NCBI GenBank assembly: GCA_029167045.1
Contig: JARFPK010000017.1
Span: forward strand, 1-45,229
DNA from: Candidatus Methanocrinis natronophilus
GTDB lineage: Archaea > Halobacteriota > Methanosarcinia > Methanotrichales > Methanotrichaceae
DNA length: 45,229 bases
Reading direction: 5' to 3'
The position numbers were made by a program, and so were the translations under genes. Shown piece after piece: positions 32,241-42,328 of this stretch. A model generated the notes under the pieces. That model did not search any database, was not told the origin of the DNA, and saw only the letters and a program-made list of their open reading frames with translations. How positions within the stretch are numbered: position 1 is the stretch's first letter; every line of letters starts with the position of its first letter.

Positions 32241-32936
32241 ATGGGACTATTGAACCGCATGAGCACCGTAGTCAAGGCCAAGATGAACACCATCATGGAC
32301 AGGGTCGAGGACCCTAACGAGACCCTCGACTACTCTTATCAGAAGCAGCTGGATCTCCTCCAGAACGTCAAGAGGGGGGTCGCGGAGGTCGCCACCTCCA
32401 AGAAGAGGCTGGAGCTGCAGAGGGCCAGGCTGGCCATGAAGATAGACGAGCTCGACGATAAGGCGAGGGCGGCGATCAAGGCAGATCGGGAGGACCTAGC
32501 CCGCCAGGCCCTGGAGCGGAAGTCCGCCCTCTCAGTCCAGATCGAGGGGCTGGACCGCCAGATAAGAGACCTGGAGCACGAACAGGAGAAGCTCGAGGCG
32601 ACGGACCGGAGGCTCACCTCCAAGGTAGAGTCCTTCAGGGTGAAGAAGGAGACTATGAAGGCCCAGTACTCCGCCGCCGAGGCCCAGGTGAAGGTGACCG
32701 AGTCCCTCACCGGGATCAGCGAGGAGATGGCCGACGTCGGTTTAGCCGTCAGCAGGTCCGAAGAGAAGATCGAGACGATGAAGGCGAGGTCGGCGGCCCT
32801 CGACGAGCTGGTGGAGCGGGGGACCCTGGAGGAGTTCGCCGGGGGAGACGACGTCGAGAGGGAGCTGGCGCAGATCAAGGCCAGAAGCAGCGTCGAAGAC
32901 GACCTTGCGAGGCTGAAGTCGGAGGAAGGGAGATGA
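32241..32936 (+). CDS. pspA: PspA/IM30 (Vipp1-like) membrane-remodelling protein
   Basis: 231 residues, nearly all long coiled-coil helices. An amphipathic N-terminus (GLLNRMSTVVKAKMNTIMDRVEDP) is followed by the family core ETLDYSYQKQLDLLQNVKRGVAEVATSKKRLELQRARL and QALERKSALSVQIEGLDRQI. PspA/IM30 proteins are ESCRT-III relatives that coat and mend damaged membranes. The start of pspAA overlaps the stop by 4 nt (ATGA), so both are made together. Opposite-strand pspAB and htpX lie next to it, the archaeal Psp gene set. Confidence 0.93.
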   Translation: MGLLNRMSTVVKAKMNTIMDRVEDPNETLDYSYQKQLDLLQNVKRGVAEVATSKKRLELQRARLAMKIDELDDKARAAIKADREDLARQALERKSALSVQIEGLDRQIRDLEHEQEKLEATDRRLTSKVESFRVKKETMKAQYSAAEAQVKVTESLTGISEEMADVGLAVSRSEEKIETMKARSAALDELVERGTLEEFAGGDDVERELAQIKARSSVEDDLARLKSEEGR

Positions 32937-33211
32937 TAATCAGGATCATGGGGGAGGGGCAGTACCGGGTATCGTCCGCCCTCCTCGACGACTTAAACCT
33001 CATCGACGATCAGATCGTCGAGGATGTGGCGAAGGTTGACGAAGCTAGCTACAAAAAAGATCTCTCCCGCCTCATACAGGCGATAAAAGAGAAGGGCGAG
33101 CCCGTAGCCCCCGAGGAGATCCTGGAGTCGGACGTCATCGTCCCCCCCGAGGACCTGACCCTCGAGGAGGCGGAGAAGGTCTTCAGAGGGATCGGCCTCA
33201 TAAAGGGTTGA
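32933..33211 (+). CDS. pspAA: PspA-associated protein PspAA
   Basis: 92 residues: IIRIMGEGQYRVSSALLDDLNLIDDQIVEDVAKVDEASYKKDLSRLIQAIKEKGEPV matches the PspAA domain that accompanies archaeal and some bacterial PspA. It ends in an acidic tail (PEEILESDVIVPPEDLTLEEAEKVFRGIGLI). It is coupled to pspA by a 4-nt overlap. Its biochemical role is unknown; association with PspA is established by genome context in many lineages. Confidence 0.85.
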   Translation: MIIRIMGEGQYRVSSALLDDLNLIDDQIVEDVAKVDEASYKKDLSRLIQAIKEKGEPVAPEEILESDVIVPPEDLTLEEAEKVFRGIGLIKG

Positions 33212-33270
33212 TATAGAAGGGGTGAAGATCGGCGGATAGATGGAAATTGGTGGATAACAGATCTGCTCGA

Positions 33271-33843
33271 TCAGAGGGGCGTCCCCCACAGAGGAAACCA
33301 CTTCTCCAGATCCTTCTCGATCGGTAGCTCCCCCTCCATCACCGATCGGAGCCGAAACTCCAGGGAGCTGTCCCTCTCATGCCCTTTTTTTGGGATGAAG
33401 GGGTAGTAGGCCCCCCCTTTAAAGCTGTATATCCAGTAGACCGGCCCCTCCTTTCCGAGGAAGCCGTAGAGGGCGCAGAGGAGCTGCTCGCTGAAACCGT
33501 GGTCGGTCATCGTGGTGCTGACCAGGTGGACCGTCGCCACCAGGTCGTCGAAGTCGCTGTCCTCCAGGACTACCCAGAGGTACCGGTACTCGTCCTTCTC
33601 CAACCTGAAGCTCGTCCCCGTCTCCGCGGAGCTGTAACGTAGGAGCTCCTCGATCTCGGACCTGGCAGCCTCGTACCTCGCCGACTCGATGGGCTTGAAG
33701 CAGATACCGGCCTTCCCAGCCGGCGAGAGGCCGAGGTTCGCCTGGAGGGTGATGCTCGCCGTCGATATGGCGAAGAGCCGGTCGAGCTTCGACTTCGGCA
33801 GCGTGCTCTTTCCCAGGATCGCATCCAATATCTTAAGCCTCAT
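33271..33843 (-). CDS. pspAB: PspA-associated protein PspAB
   Basis: 190 residues. LDAILGKSTLPKSKLDRLFAISTASITLQANLGLSPAGKAGICFKPIES...LVATVHLVSTTMTDHGFSEQLLCALYGF...VYWIYSFKGGAYYPFIPKKG...IEKDLEKWFPLWG has the features of PspAB, a domain found beside PspA/PspAA and HtpX in archaea. It is 44 bp downstream of htpX on the same strand, so a two-gene transcript is likely, convergent with pspA-pspAA. Function unknown beyond the association. Confidence 0.8.
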   Translation of the reverse strand: MRLKILDAILGKSTLPKSKLDRLFAISTASITLQANLGLSPAGKAGICFKPIESARYEAARSEIEELLRYSSAETGTSFRLEKDEYRYLWVVLEDSDFDDLVATVHLVSTTMTDHGFSEQLLCALYGFLGKEGPVYWIYSFKGGAYYPFIPKKGHERDSSLEFRLRSVMEGELPIEKDLEKWFPLWGTPL

Positions 33844-33887
33844 ATCCAGATCACCTCAACCTCAACTGACCTCATCTCGACCTCACC

Positions 33888-34772
33888 TCAGGCGGTCCCC
33901 AGGTCCTTTCCTATCCTCTCCAGGGCCGCGATCCTCTTCTCCACAGGGGGGTGGGTGGAGAGGAGGTTCATGATCGAAGAGCCGGAGACGGCGGGGATGA
34001 TGAAGAAGGCGTTCATCCCCTCCGCCTTCCGCAGGTCCTCCTTCGGTATACGGGGCATCACCCCGCTGATCTTCATCAGGGCCGATGCCAGGTTCGACGG
34101 CTGGCCGGTGATGACGGCGGCCCCCCGGTCGGCGGCGAACTCCCGGTACCTCGATAGGGACCTTATCAGGAGGCTGCTTATGATCCAGACGACGGCGGAG
34201 ACTAAGAAGGCGACGGCGATCCCGCCCCTCCCCCGCCCGGAGCCCGCGCCCCCGAAGAAGAGGGAGTTTCTGACAATGAAGAAGGCGACGGTGGAGAGGA
34301 AGCTTGCGATCGTCATCACCATCACATCCCGGTTCTTGATGTGGGTCAGCTCGTGGGCGAGGACCGCCTCCAGCTCCGCCGGGGAGAGCTGGCGCCTGAT
34401 GCCGGTGGTCACCGCCACCACGGAGTTATTCGGGCTTCTGCCGGTGGCGAAGGCGTTGGGCATCCCCGTCTCGACGACGGCTATCCGGGGCTTCGGGAGG
34501 TCCGCCATGGCGCATAGCCTCGATACCATCTGGTGAAGCTCTGGCTCCTCCGTCTCGGATACGACCCTGGCCCCCATGGACTTGAGGACGAGCCTGTCGG
34601 AGAAGAAGTACTGGAGGAGCATGAATCCGCTGATGAAGACGAGCATCGTCACCATCCCAGCGCCCTGGCTCGCCAGGATCGCGAGGAAGGCGAGGTAAAC
34701 CACTGCTAGAAGGAAAATGGTCAAGAGCATCCTCGCCTCCAGTCCTCTATCGTGCTGCCATTTTCTTTTCAT
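33888..34772 (-). CDS. htpX: HtpX-like membrane zinc metalloprotease
   Basis: 294 residues. Two N-terminal transmembrane helices (MLLTIFLLAVVYLAFLAILAS and VTMLVFISGFMLLQYFFS), the zinc motif HELTH in AVLAHELTHIKNRDVMVMTIASFLSTVAFF, a further hydrophobic pair (IAVAFLVSAVVWIISSLLI), and the third zinc ligand region REFAADRGA. HtpX removes misfolded membrane proteins. Here it begins the htpX-pspAB unit, facing the pspA operon, so membrane repair and membrane proteolysis are side by side. Confidence 0.95.
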   Translation of the reverse strand: MKRKWQHDRGLEARMLLTIFLLAVVYLAFLAILASQGAGMVTMLVFISGFMLLQYFFSDRLVLKSMGARVVSETEEPELHQMVSRLCAMADLPKPRIAVVETGMPNAFATGRSPNNSVVAVTTGIRRQLSPAELEAVLAHELTHIKNRDVMVMTIASFLSTVAFFIVRNSLFFGGAGSGRGRGGIAVAFLVSAVVWIISSLLIRSLSRYREFAADRGAAVITGQPSNLASALMKISGVMPRIPKEDLRKAEGMNAFFIIPAVSGSSIMNLLSTHPPVEKRIAALERIGKDLGTA

Positions 34773-34893
34773 GATCTTTTTGCACCTTCTGTTAAGCTTG
34801 ATCCCCTGGCTGCTCGCTGATATGCTGATATATCCACATTTGGTCGATCCCGACCTGGCCTCTCGTCAAGGGGCCCTCCCTCCTCCAGGCCCC

Positions 34894-37437
34894 TCATCCC
34901 TCCACCAATTTAGAGTTCACCTGGCGGTTCCTCCCGGAGATGTCGACCTTCGCCCGCTCCGTCACCGTCGATTTTTCGGGGACGACCACCACCAGCTCCC
35001 GCAGGAGGTTTCCTTCGCCGTCCTCCAGGATGACGTTCGCCGTACCCTCGGCGTCCCCGGAGTTCGCCAGGGTGATGGTGCAGTCGGCGTACCAGCCTTC
35101 CCTCAAGTTCCAGCCGATCCTCACCTCGAACTCCTCCAGCCGGATATCTGCAGCCCCCTTCACCCCCTCTGCCTTCGGCTCCGCCCCCAGGACCGATGGG
35201 GGAAGCCAGCCGGCGAAGCTTCCCGTCCATTCCGGGTCGGCCGGCGGGCTCTTTGCCAGCATCTCCCGCCAGCCCTCGTCGGTGAGCCTCTCGTCCAGAG
35301 GCTGCAAAAACTCGTAGTAGCTGTAGACCGGCCCCGCCGCCAGGCGGACGACCCCGTCGGGGTCGTCGAAGGCGACGACGGCGATTCTCACGTATCCGAC
35401 CGCCTCCTCCAGGACCAGGCCGGAGTTGGCGTCGGTATGGACGTCGGCGACGACCGTCGTCTTCTTCGACCTGTCGTCGACCCCTTCCATCACCGAGTTA
35501 AGGGTCTCTGCGAAGTCGGCGATGAACTCGACCTCCTCCTCCGCAAGAGGCCTTCCCGCAAGCTGCGCCCTCGATATCTCCTCTAGCTTTGTCAGGATCG
35601 TCTCCAGCCTCTCCAGCCTGCTCTCGGAGAGGTCGTCGAGGAGGCCGGCCTCTTCGAGGACCTCCCGGTTCATCCTGGCGAGGAGGAGGAGCCTATTATA
35701 GACCTCAGGTACCGGCTCGACGAACCCCAGCTGGGCCTCGGGCTCCTCCGGGGGCATGGAGATAGCCCGGAGGGTGTAGCTCTGCTTCGCGTAGAGGATG
35801 GTATCGTGGCGTAGCTCCGTCCAGGAGGCGAGGGCGGTCGTCAGGGACTTATCCTGCCAGGCCACCGTCTTCATGAAGGCGGGGCTTTCCGCTTCGGCCT
35901 CCTGGAGCAGCGGCCTGAGGGCGTAGAGCCACGACCAGTAGAGGTTCCTCTGCCAGTCCTCTTCGGTGAGGGTCCCAAACTCCTCGGCGAGCTCTGCCCG
36001 GCGGGTCGGGTAGTCGACGTAGCTGGAGTCCTTCAGGGAGGCCAGGATCTCGTCGGCCCGGGCCGATCCCAGGACTGCCATGACGTCGAGCCCCCGGGGG
36101 AAGTGGCGGCCGTAGGGGCCCCGGGTGAAGGGATCGCCCTCTCCGGTGAAGCCGCCGACGTTGGGGATCACCAGCTTCTGGAAGATGTACGAGTCGGGGA
36201 CGAACCTCTGTCCCAAGAACCGCAGGCCTGCCGTCGCCGCCAGGCAGTCGTCCGCCTGCTGGGGGGTGAAGGGTGGTTCGATCATGCAGGCGGGGGAGTC
36301 GACCCCAGTTCCCCCAAAGATCCGGGGCGGCCTCTCCTCCGCCAGGGCCGCCTTGAGGAGGGATAGGTCGTCGACGGATAGGTCCTTTGCCGGGACCGGT
36401 CCGAAGAGCCGGTCGATGGCTTCGTTGTACTCGTAAGGTCCCAGGTCGTCGGCGAAGCCAACGTAAAACGAGGTGACGTCATAGATCCGGTCCCACCGCT
36501 CCCTGGAGGCGGGGTCGTCGAGGAGGTTTTCGGCTATCATCGCCGCCGCAAGAGTCTGGACCCGGGCCTCCTGCTCAGAGACTATGCATCCTTCTTCGCA
36601 GCCCTTGAGGAGGAAGCCCATCCTCCCGTACCAGATCATCGCCTGGAAGTAGTTCTTCAGCCTCTCAGACCTGGTATAGTGACCCCGGGGGGTGTACTGG
36701 GAGTAGTCCTCGTCATAGCCAAATATCAGCGATGATCCAAACCCGGCTCCTCCCCGGATGAAGGCGAGCTCTTTCTTCACCGCCTCCGCGACCAGGGGGG
36801 GGACCTCGAATCTCTTCTCCTCGATCTCCTCTGGCGTGAAGTAGGGGTAGGCACCTTCGAAGCTCTTCGGATCGCACTCCCGGGGACTTGCCGGGCAGAG
36901 CTGATCGGCCCGCGGCGCCAGGAGGCTCTTGGCGACGGAGAAGAAGGCGACGTTCATCTTCGCCGCCTCCTTCGCCTCGCCGGAGGACGCCTCGTACTCG
37001 GCCTCGGACTTCGCCAGCATATCGCCGGTCATCGACCAGAGGTCGTCGTAGAAGTGATCCTCCTCGATCCCCCGAAGCGTCTCGGCGAACTGGATGTGGT
37101 AGGCGTGGAGGAGGGAGTCGGCGGATACGTAGATCGGAACCTCCAGCTTCCTCAGGATCTTGTAGGGAGCCGCCATATCGTCCCGGTTGGGGGAGAAGGG
37201 GTCTATTATCACCACAAAGCCGTTCTCCTCCAGTAGGCGGACCTCCTTGGGGCTCAGGGGCACCCTGGAGACGAAGTCGTCGTAATTGTCGATGGCATCT
37301 TTCGAGAGAGGAAGGACATAACCGCCGTCCTCCTCCGAAGCACCAACCCCATGAGATAGAGTCATGATCGAGATAACTCCCACCACTACAGCAAACCATA
37401 TCCAGAAGGCCCGCCTCTCCGTGAAGATCGTCTCCAT
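34894..37437 (-). CDS. DUF3160 family secreted or membrane-anchored protein
   Basis: 847 residues from ATG 37437, chosen because GGGGGTTATC directly precedes it (an ATG four codons upstream at 37449 is the alternative). An N-terminal hydrophobic segment (FWIWFAVVVGVISIMTLSHGVGA) is a signal peptide or anchor. The body contains LLEENGFVVIIDPF, PIYVSADSLLHAYHIQFAETLRGIEEDHFYDDL, FGTLTEEDWQRNLYWSWLYALRPLL and LASWTELRHDTILYAKQSY, all hallmark blocks of DUF3160. A beta-rich C-terminal extension of about 100 residues (VRIGWNLREGWYADCTITLANSGDAEGTANVILEDGEG) looks like an added Ig-like domain. Function unknown. Confidence 0.85.
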   Translation of the reverse strand: METIFTERRAFWIWFAVVVGVISIMTLSHGVGASEEDGGYVLPLSKDAIDNYDDFVSRVPLSPKEVRLLEENGFVVIIDPFSPNRDDMAAPYKILRKLEVPIYVSADSLLHAYHIQFAETLRGIEEDHFYDDLWSMTGDMLAKSEAEYEASSGEAKEAAKMNVAFFSVAKSLLAPRADQLCPASPRECDPKSFEGAYPYFTPEEIEEKRFEVPPLVAEAVKKELAFIRGGAGFGSSLIFGYDEDYSQYTPRGHYTRSERLKNYFQAMIWYGRMGFLLKGCEEGCIVSEQEARVQTLAAAMIAENLLDDPASRERWDRIYDVTSFYVGFADDLGPYEYNEAIDRLFGPVPAKDLSVDDLSLLKAALAEERPPRIFGGTGVDSPACMIEPPFTPQQADDCLAATAGLRFLGQRFVPDSYIFQKLVIPNVGGFTGEGDPFTRGPYGRHFPRGLDVMAVLGSARADEILASLKDSSYVDYPTRRAELAEEFGTLTEEDWQRNLYWSWLYALRPLLQEAEAESPAFMKTVAWQDKSLTTALASWTELRHDTILYAKQSYTLRAISMPPEEPEAQLGFVEPVPEVYNRLLLLARMNREVLEEAGLLDDLSESRLERLETILTKLEEISRAQLAGRPLAEEEVEFIADFAETLNSVMEGVDDRSKKTTVVADVHTDANSGLVLEEAVGYVRIAVVAFDDPDGVVRLAAGPVYSYYEFLQPLDERLTDEGWREMLAKSPPADPEWTGSFAGWLPPSVLGAEPKAEGVKGAADIRLEEFEVRIGWNLREGWYADCTITLANSGDAEGTANVILEDGEGNLLRELVVVVPEKSTVTERAKVDISGRNRQVNSKLVEG

Positions 37438-37541
37438 GATAACCCCCATTTACATAGAACTACAGGTCCAAATTATATGAAGGTTTTTGATATTGATCGA
37501 GAGATGGGGTGCGGTTAGGAGGCAGACCGACTTCGCTCATA

Positions 37542-39056
37542 TCAGTTGGAGGGATCTTCTTGGGCTAACCCTCTCAGACGGCGAAGAAACTCCTCAGACA
37601 CCCTTATATGCCCTTCCATCTTTTCTGCGCCGATCCGGTCGATCTGGCGTGCCAGGACCCTCGTCCTCGGGTTCCCTTCGAAGACCTCCCGGTGAAGATC
37701 GACAAACCGCCAGAAGAGGCCGTCCCAGACCTGCTCCCACTCCCCCGCCGGATAGTCCCCCATCCTCCGGATGTAAGCTGAGCCGCTTATGTAGGGCTTG
37801 GTGGTGATGAGCCCTCCGTCAGCGTAGGTGGACATCCCGTAGACGTTGGGGACCATCGCCCAGTCGCAGGAGTCGATGAATATCTCCATGAACCACCGAT
37901 AGACCTCGTCGGGGTCGATCTCGACGAGGTTCATGAAGTTTCCAAGGACCATCAGCCTCTCGATATGATGGGCGTAGGCGTGGTCCATCGCCCGGGAGAC
38001 GACCCGGTCGACAGGCTCGATCCCCGTCGTGCCGCTGTATAGAGATGGGGGGATCTTCTCGCTGTGCCCCCAGAAGTTAGATCTCCTCTCCTTCTCCCCT
38101 TCGAGGAGGTAGACCGCCCTCATGAACTCGCGCCATCCGATGATCTGCCGGATGAAACCCTCCAGAGAGTTGATGGGGACGTCGGCATTTCCCGCGTGAT
38201 CTAGGGTCCTATCCAGAACCTCCCGGGGGGTGAGCAGGCCGGCGTTGAGGGAGGAGGAGAGGAGGGAGTGGAAGAGGAAGGGTTGGTCGGACCCCATGGC
38301 GTCCTCGTAGTCGCCGAAGTGAGCAAGCCTCCTCTCGAGAAAGTCCCCCAGCCAGAGATCCGCTTCTTCATGGGTCGTAGGATAGTTGAAACCCTCCACG
38401 GAGCCGGGGTTGTCTGGGAATCTATCTTCGACGTACCCCTTCGCCTCCCGGACGTGGCGGCTCTCTACCAGGGCCGGGAGCGGAGGTACCTTCAGATCCC
38501 TCGGTAGACGCTTTCTATTCTCCCTGTCGTAGCTCCACATTCCGCCGGCGGGCCGCCGGTCTTCCATAAGGATATCGAGCCTCCGCCTTTGATGGCGGTA
38601 AAAGGAGGCCATAGAGTGATGATCCTTCCCAAAGAAGAGCTCCTCGACGACGGACCTGGGCGTCAGGAATCCCGGGGATTCGTCCAGATCGATCCTGATG
38701 GAGAGATCTTTCAGCCCCTCCAAGAGGGATGATCTCAGGGGGTGGTCGACGATCTCTGCCGCCCTCACCGTCTCTATCCCCCGACCCCTCAGGGCGGCCA
38801 AGAGGTCCGATAAGGTCTCTTTGGGCCTGTTATCCAGGTATTCGACCTGCAGCCCCATCCCCATCAGAACCTCTCCATAACGCTTTAGGGACGCCCTCAG
38901 GAGGAGGAGCTTCTTTTTGTGGAACCTGAAATCAGAGAAGAACCGATCACCTTCCACGAGAAATGCCGTCGAGATCTCCGGGTCCCGGAGGGACGGATGG
39001 TCCCGGAAGAGGTGGTCCGGATATATTATCGCCCCTTTGGCTCCTTCTTCGCTCAT
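37542..39056 (-). CDS. cryptochrome/photolyase-related protein (FeS-BCP type)
   Basis: 504 residues from ATG 39056 (GGAG 6 nt upstream; the longer frame to 39140 runs into the promoter). The N-terminal part begins GAIIYPDHLFRDHPSL, typical of the FeS-containing bacterial/archaeal cryptochrome-photolyase group. Further blocks are INSLEGFIRQIIGWREFMRAVYLLEG, AYAHHIERLMVLGNFMNLVEIDPDEVYRWFMEIFIDSCDWAMVPNVYGMSTYADGGLITTKPYISGSAYIRRM, the FAD pocket region with cysteine near a predicted Fe-S site. Members repair (6-4) photoproducts or sense light. A palindrome overlaps the promoter shared with the Cas4-like gene. Confidence 0.92.
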   Translation of the reverse strand: MSEEGAKGAIIYPDHLFRDHPSLRDPEISTAFLVEGDRFFSDFRFHKKKLLLLRASLKRYGEVLMGMGLQVEYLDNRPKETLSDLLAALRGRGIETVRAAEIVDHPLRSSLLEGLKDLSIRIDLDESPGFLTPRSVVEELFFGKDHHSMASFYRHQRRRLDILMEDRRPAGGMWSYDRENRKRLPRDLKVPPLPALVESRHVREAKGYVEDRFPDNPGSVEGFNYPTTHEEADLWLGDFLERRLAHFGDYEDAMGSDQPFLFHSLLSSSLNAGLLTPREVLDRTLDHAGNADVPINSLEGFIRQIIGWREFMRAVYLLEGEKERRSNFWGHSEKIPPSLYSGTTGIEPVDRVVSRAMDHAYAHHIERLMVLGNFMNLVEIDPDEVYRWFMEIFIDSCDWAMVPNVYGMSTYADGGLITTKPYISGSAYIRRMGDYPAGEWEQVWDGLFWRFVDLHREVFEGNPRTRVLARQIDRIGAEKMEGHIRVSEEFLRRLRGLAQEDPSN

Positions 39057-39146
39057 CTCCATCTCCTTTAAGCAGAAGGCTCCTCGACCTTCTGCCTTTA
39101 CTATAGCGATATTCAGGGATTTATCTGTTCCTTTGATCAATCACTC

Positions 39147-39170
39147 TTCCATATCTTTTTAAATATGGAA
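39147..39170. promoter_or_regulatory. palindromic operator TTCCATAT-N8-ATATGGAA in divergent promoter
   Basis: Perfect 8-bp arms around CTTTTTAA. The centre and arms supply TATA-like words in both directions (TTTTTAAATA rightward, ATATTTAAAAAG leftward), so a bound dimer would shut both the photolyase and the Cas4-like gene. Confidence 0.65.
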
Positions 39171-39186
39171 CGACATCGATCAGTAT

Positions 39187-40924
<1,738 letters not shown>

Positions 40925-40931
40925 TGGAGAG

Positions 40932-41387
40932 ATGAAGCTGAGGGTGACCCCCATAGGAAACGGGACGGTCATCGACCACATCCCCGCAGGTCAGGCGCTC
41001 AACGTCCTCAAGATCCTGGGGATAGACCGGACGACGGAGGCGACGATAAGCCTCCTCATGAACGTAGCCAGCCGCAGGTCGGGGAGGAAGGATATCGTCA
41101 AGGTGGAGGACCGGGAGTTGAGGGAGGAGGAGGTCAACAGGATCTCTCTCATCGCCCCGGGGGCTACCATCAACATCATCCGGGACCGCAAAGTAGTCGA
41201 GAAGCGGACCGTGGACATGCCCGACCTGATCGTGGGGGTCTTGAGGTGTCCAAACCCCTCCTGCATATCCAACACCAGCGAGCCGATCAGGTCCCAGCTC
41301 CTCGTCAAGAGCAAAAACCCCGTGATCCTCAGGTGCGTCTACTGCGAGCAGACGATCGCCGAGAAGATAGCAGACTACTTAATATAG
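40932..41387 (+). CDS. pyrI: aspartate carbamoyltransferase regulatory subunit
   Basis: 151 residues. MKLRVTPIGNGTVIDHIPAGQALNVLKILGI is the conserved N-terminal allosteric domain. The zinc domain holds CPNPSCIS and LRCVYCE, the four cysteines that join it to PyrB. The start at 40932 matches the usual KLRV opening; a GTG at 40908 would add a stretch overlapping pyrB. The subunit binds nucleotides and controls PyrB. It follows pyrB as in most archaea. Confidence 0.96.
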   Translation: MKLRVTPIGNGTVIDHIPAGQALNVLKILGIDRTTEATISLLMNVASRRSGRKDIVKVEDRELREEEVNRISLIAPGATINIIRDRKVVEKRTVDMPDLIVGVLRCPNPSCISNTSEPIRSQLLVKSKNPVILRCVYCEQTIAEKIADYLI

Positions 41388-41436
41388 GAGGCTGAAAGCC
41401 CCTCAGCTGATTACCCTTTCAAGGACGGAGTTTGAG

Positions 41437-42207
41437 ATGACGGTAAAAGACGGCGACTTCATCAAGGTAGATTACACCGAGAGCGTAGACGGGCGGGTGA
41501 TATCCACCACGAACCGGGACGTGGCCATGAAGAACGAGATATACGAGGATGGGGGAGGTTATGAGCCCGCCCTCATCATCGTCGGATCCGGAGACGTGGT
41601 GGAGGGGTTCAGAGACGAGCTGATGGGAAAGGAGGTCGGAAGCTCCGGTAGCGTGGAGGTCCCCCCCGAGAAGGCCTACGGGGTCCGGGACCCCGAGAAC
41701 GTGGAGCTGATACCCCTCACCAAGTTCAAGGGGGAGAAGCCCGAGATAGGGATGAGGGTCTCCGTCGAGGGTAAGATGGGAATCCTCACCCGGATCATCG
41801 GCAGGAAGGCGAGGATCGACTACAACCACCTCCTCGCCGACAAGGCTATAAAGTACGATTACTCCATCGTCGAGAGGATCGAGGATAGAGAAGAGAAGCT
41901 CGCAGGCCTCATCAAGATCTTCGCCAAGATCGACCTCAAGACTGAAATTTTGGATGACGACGTCGCCGTGATCGACTCCCCGTGGGAGATGAGCTACTAC
42001 AAGGAATGGCCGATGATAAGGCGGGGAGTCGCCGAGATGGCCATGAGGCTCCTCGAACTCAAAGAGATCCGCTACATCGAGAGCCACAAATTCACCCCTC
42101 CCGTCACCTCCCAGCTGGTATCCCCGCGGTCGAAGTCAGAGGAGACGGCGGAGGAGCCAAGAGAAGATGCCCCACCCGAAAGCCGAAGACCGGAAGAAGA
42201 TATCTGA
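41437..42207 (+). CDS. FKBP-type peptidyl-prolyl isomerase, archaeal long form
   Basis: 256 residues. VKDGDFIKVDYTESVDGRVISTTNRD opens the FKBP domain; ALIIVGSGDVVEGFRDELMGKEVGSSGSVEVPPEKAYGVRDPENVELIPLTKF is the SlyD-like core with its inserted flap (about 90-150: VSVEGKMGILTRIIGRKARIDYNHLLADKAIKYDYSI). A C-terminal domain of about 90 residues follows, as in the archaeal 26-kDa FKBPs, and an acidic tail (EETAEEPREDAPP). It catalyses proline isomerisation and acts as a chaperone. It lies 49 nt behind pyrI. Confidence 0.93.
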   Translation: MTVKDGDFIKVDYTESVDGRVISTTNRDVAMKNEIYEDGGGYEPALIIVGSGDVVEGFRDELMGKEVGSSGSVEVPPEKAYGVRDPENVELIPLTKFKGEKPEIGMRVSVEGKMGILTRIIGRKARIDYNHLLADKAIKYDYSIVERIEDREEKLAGLIKIFAKIDLKTEILDDDVAVIDSPWEMSYYKEWPMIRRGVAEMAMRLLELKEIRYIESHKFTPPVTSQLVSPRSKSEETAEEPREDAPPESRRPEEDI

Positions 42208-42299
42208 TGCCTGAAATCTTCAGGACTACTGGACTCTTCAGTCCTCTCCTTCCATCGCCCGCCTATGGCGGGCGTAGCCCCTCCATTTCTGGCAAAAAG

Positions 42300-42306
42300 T
42301 TTTATA
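42300..42306 (+). promoter_or_regulatory. TATA box of leuA, leaderless start predicted
   Basis: TTTTATA 23-29 nt before ATG 42329. Confidence 0.55.
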
Positions 42307-42328
42307 GGGCGACACCCAATCGATGTCT

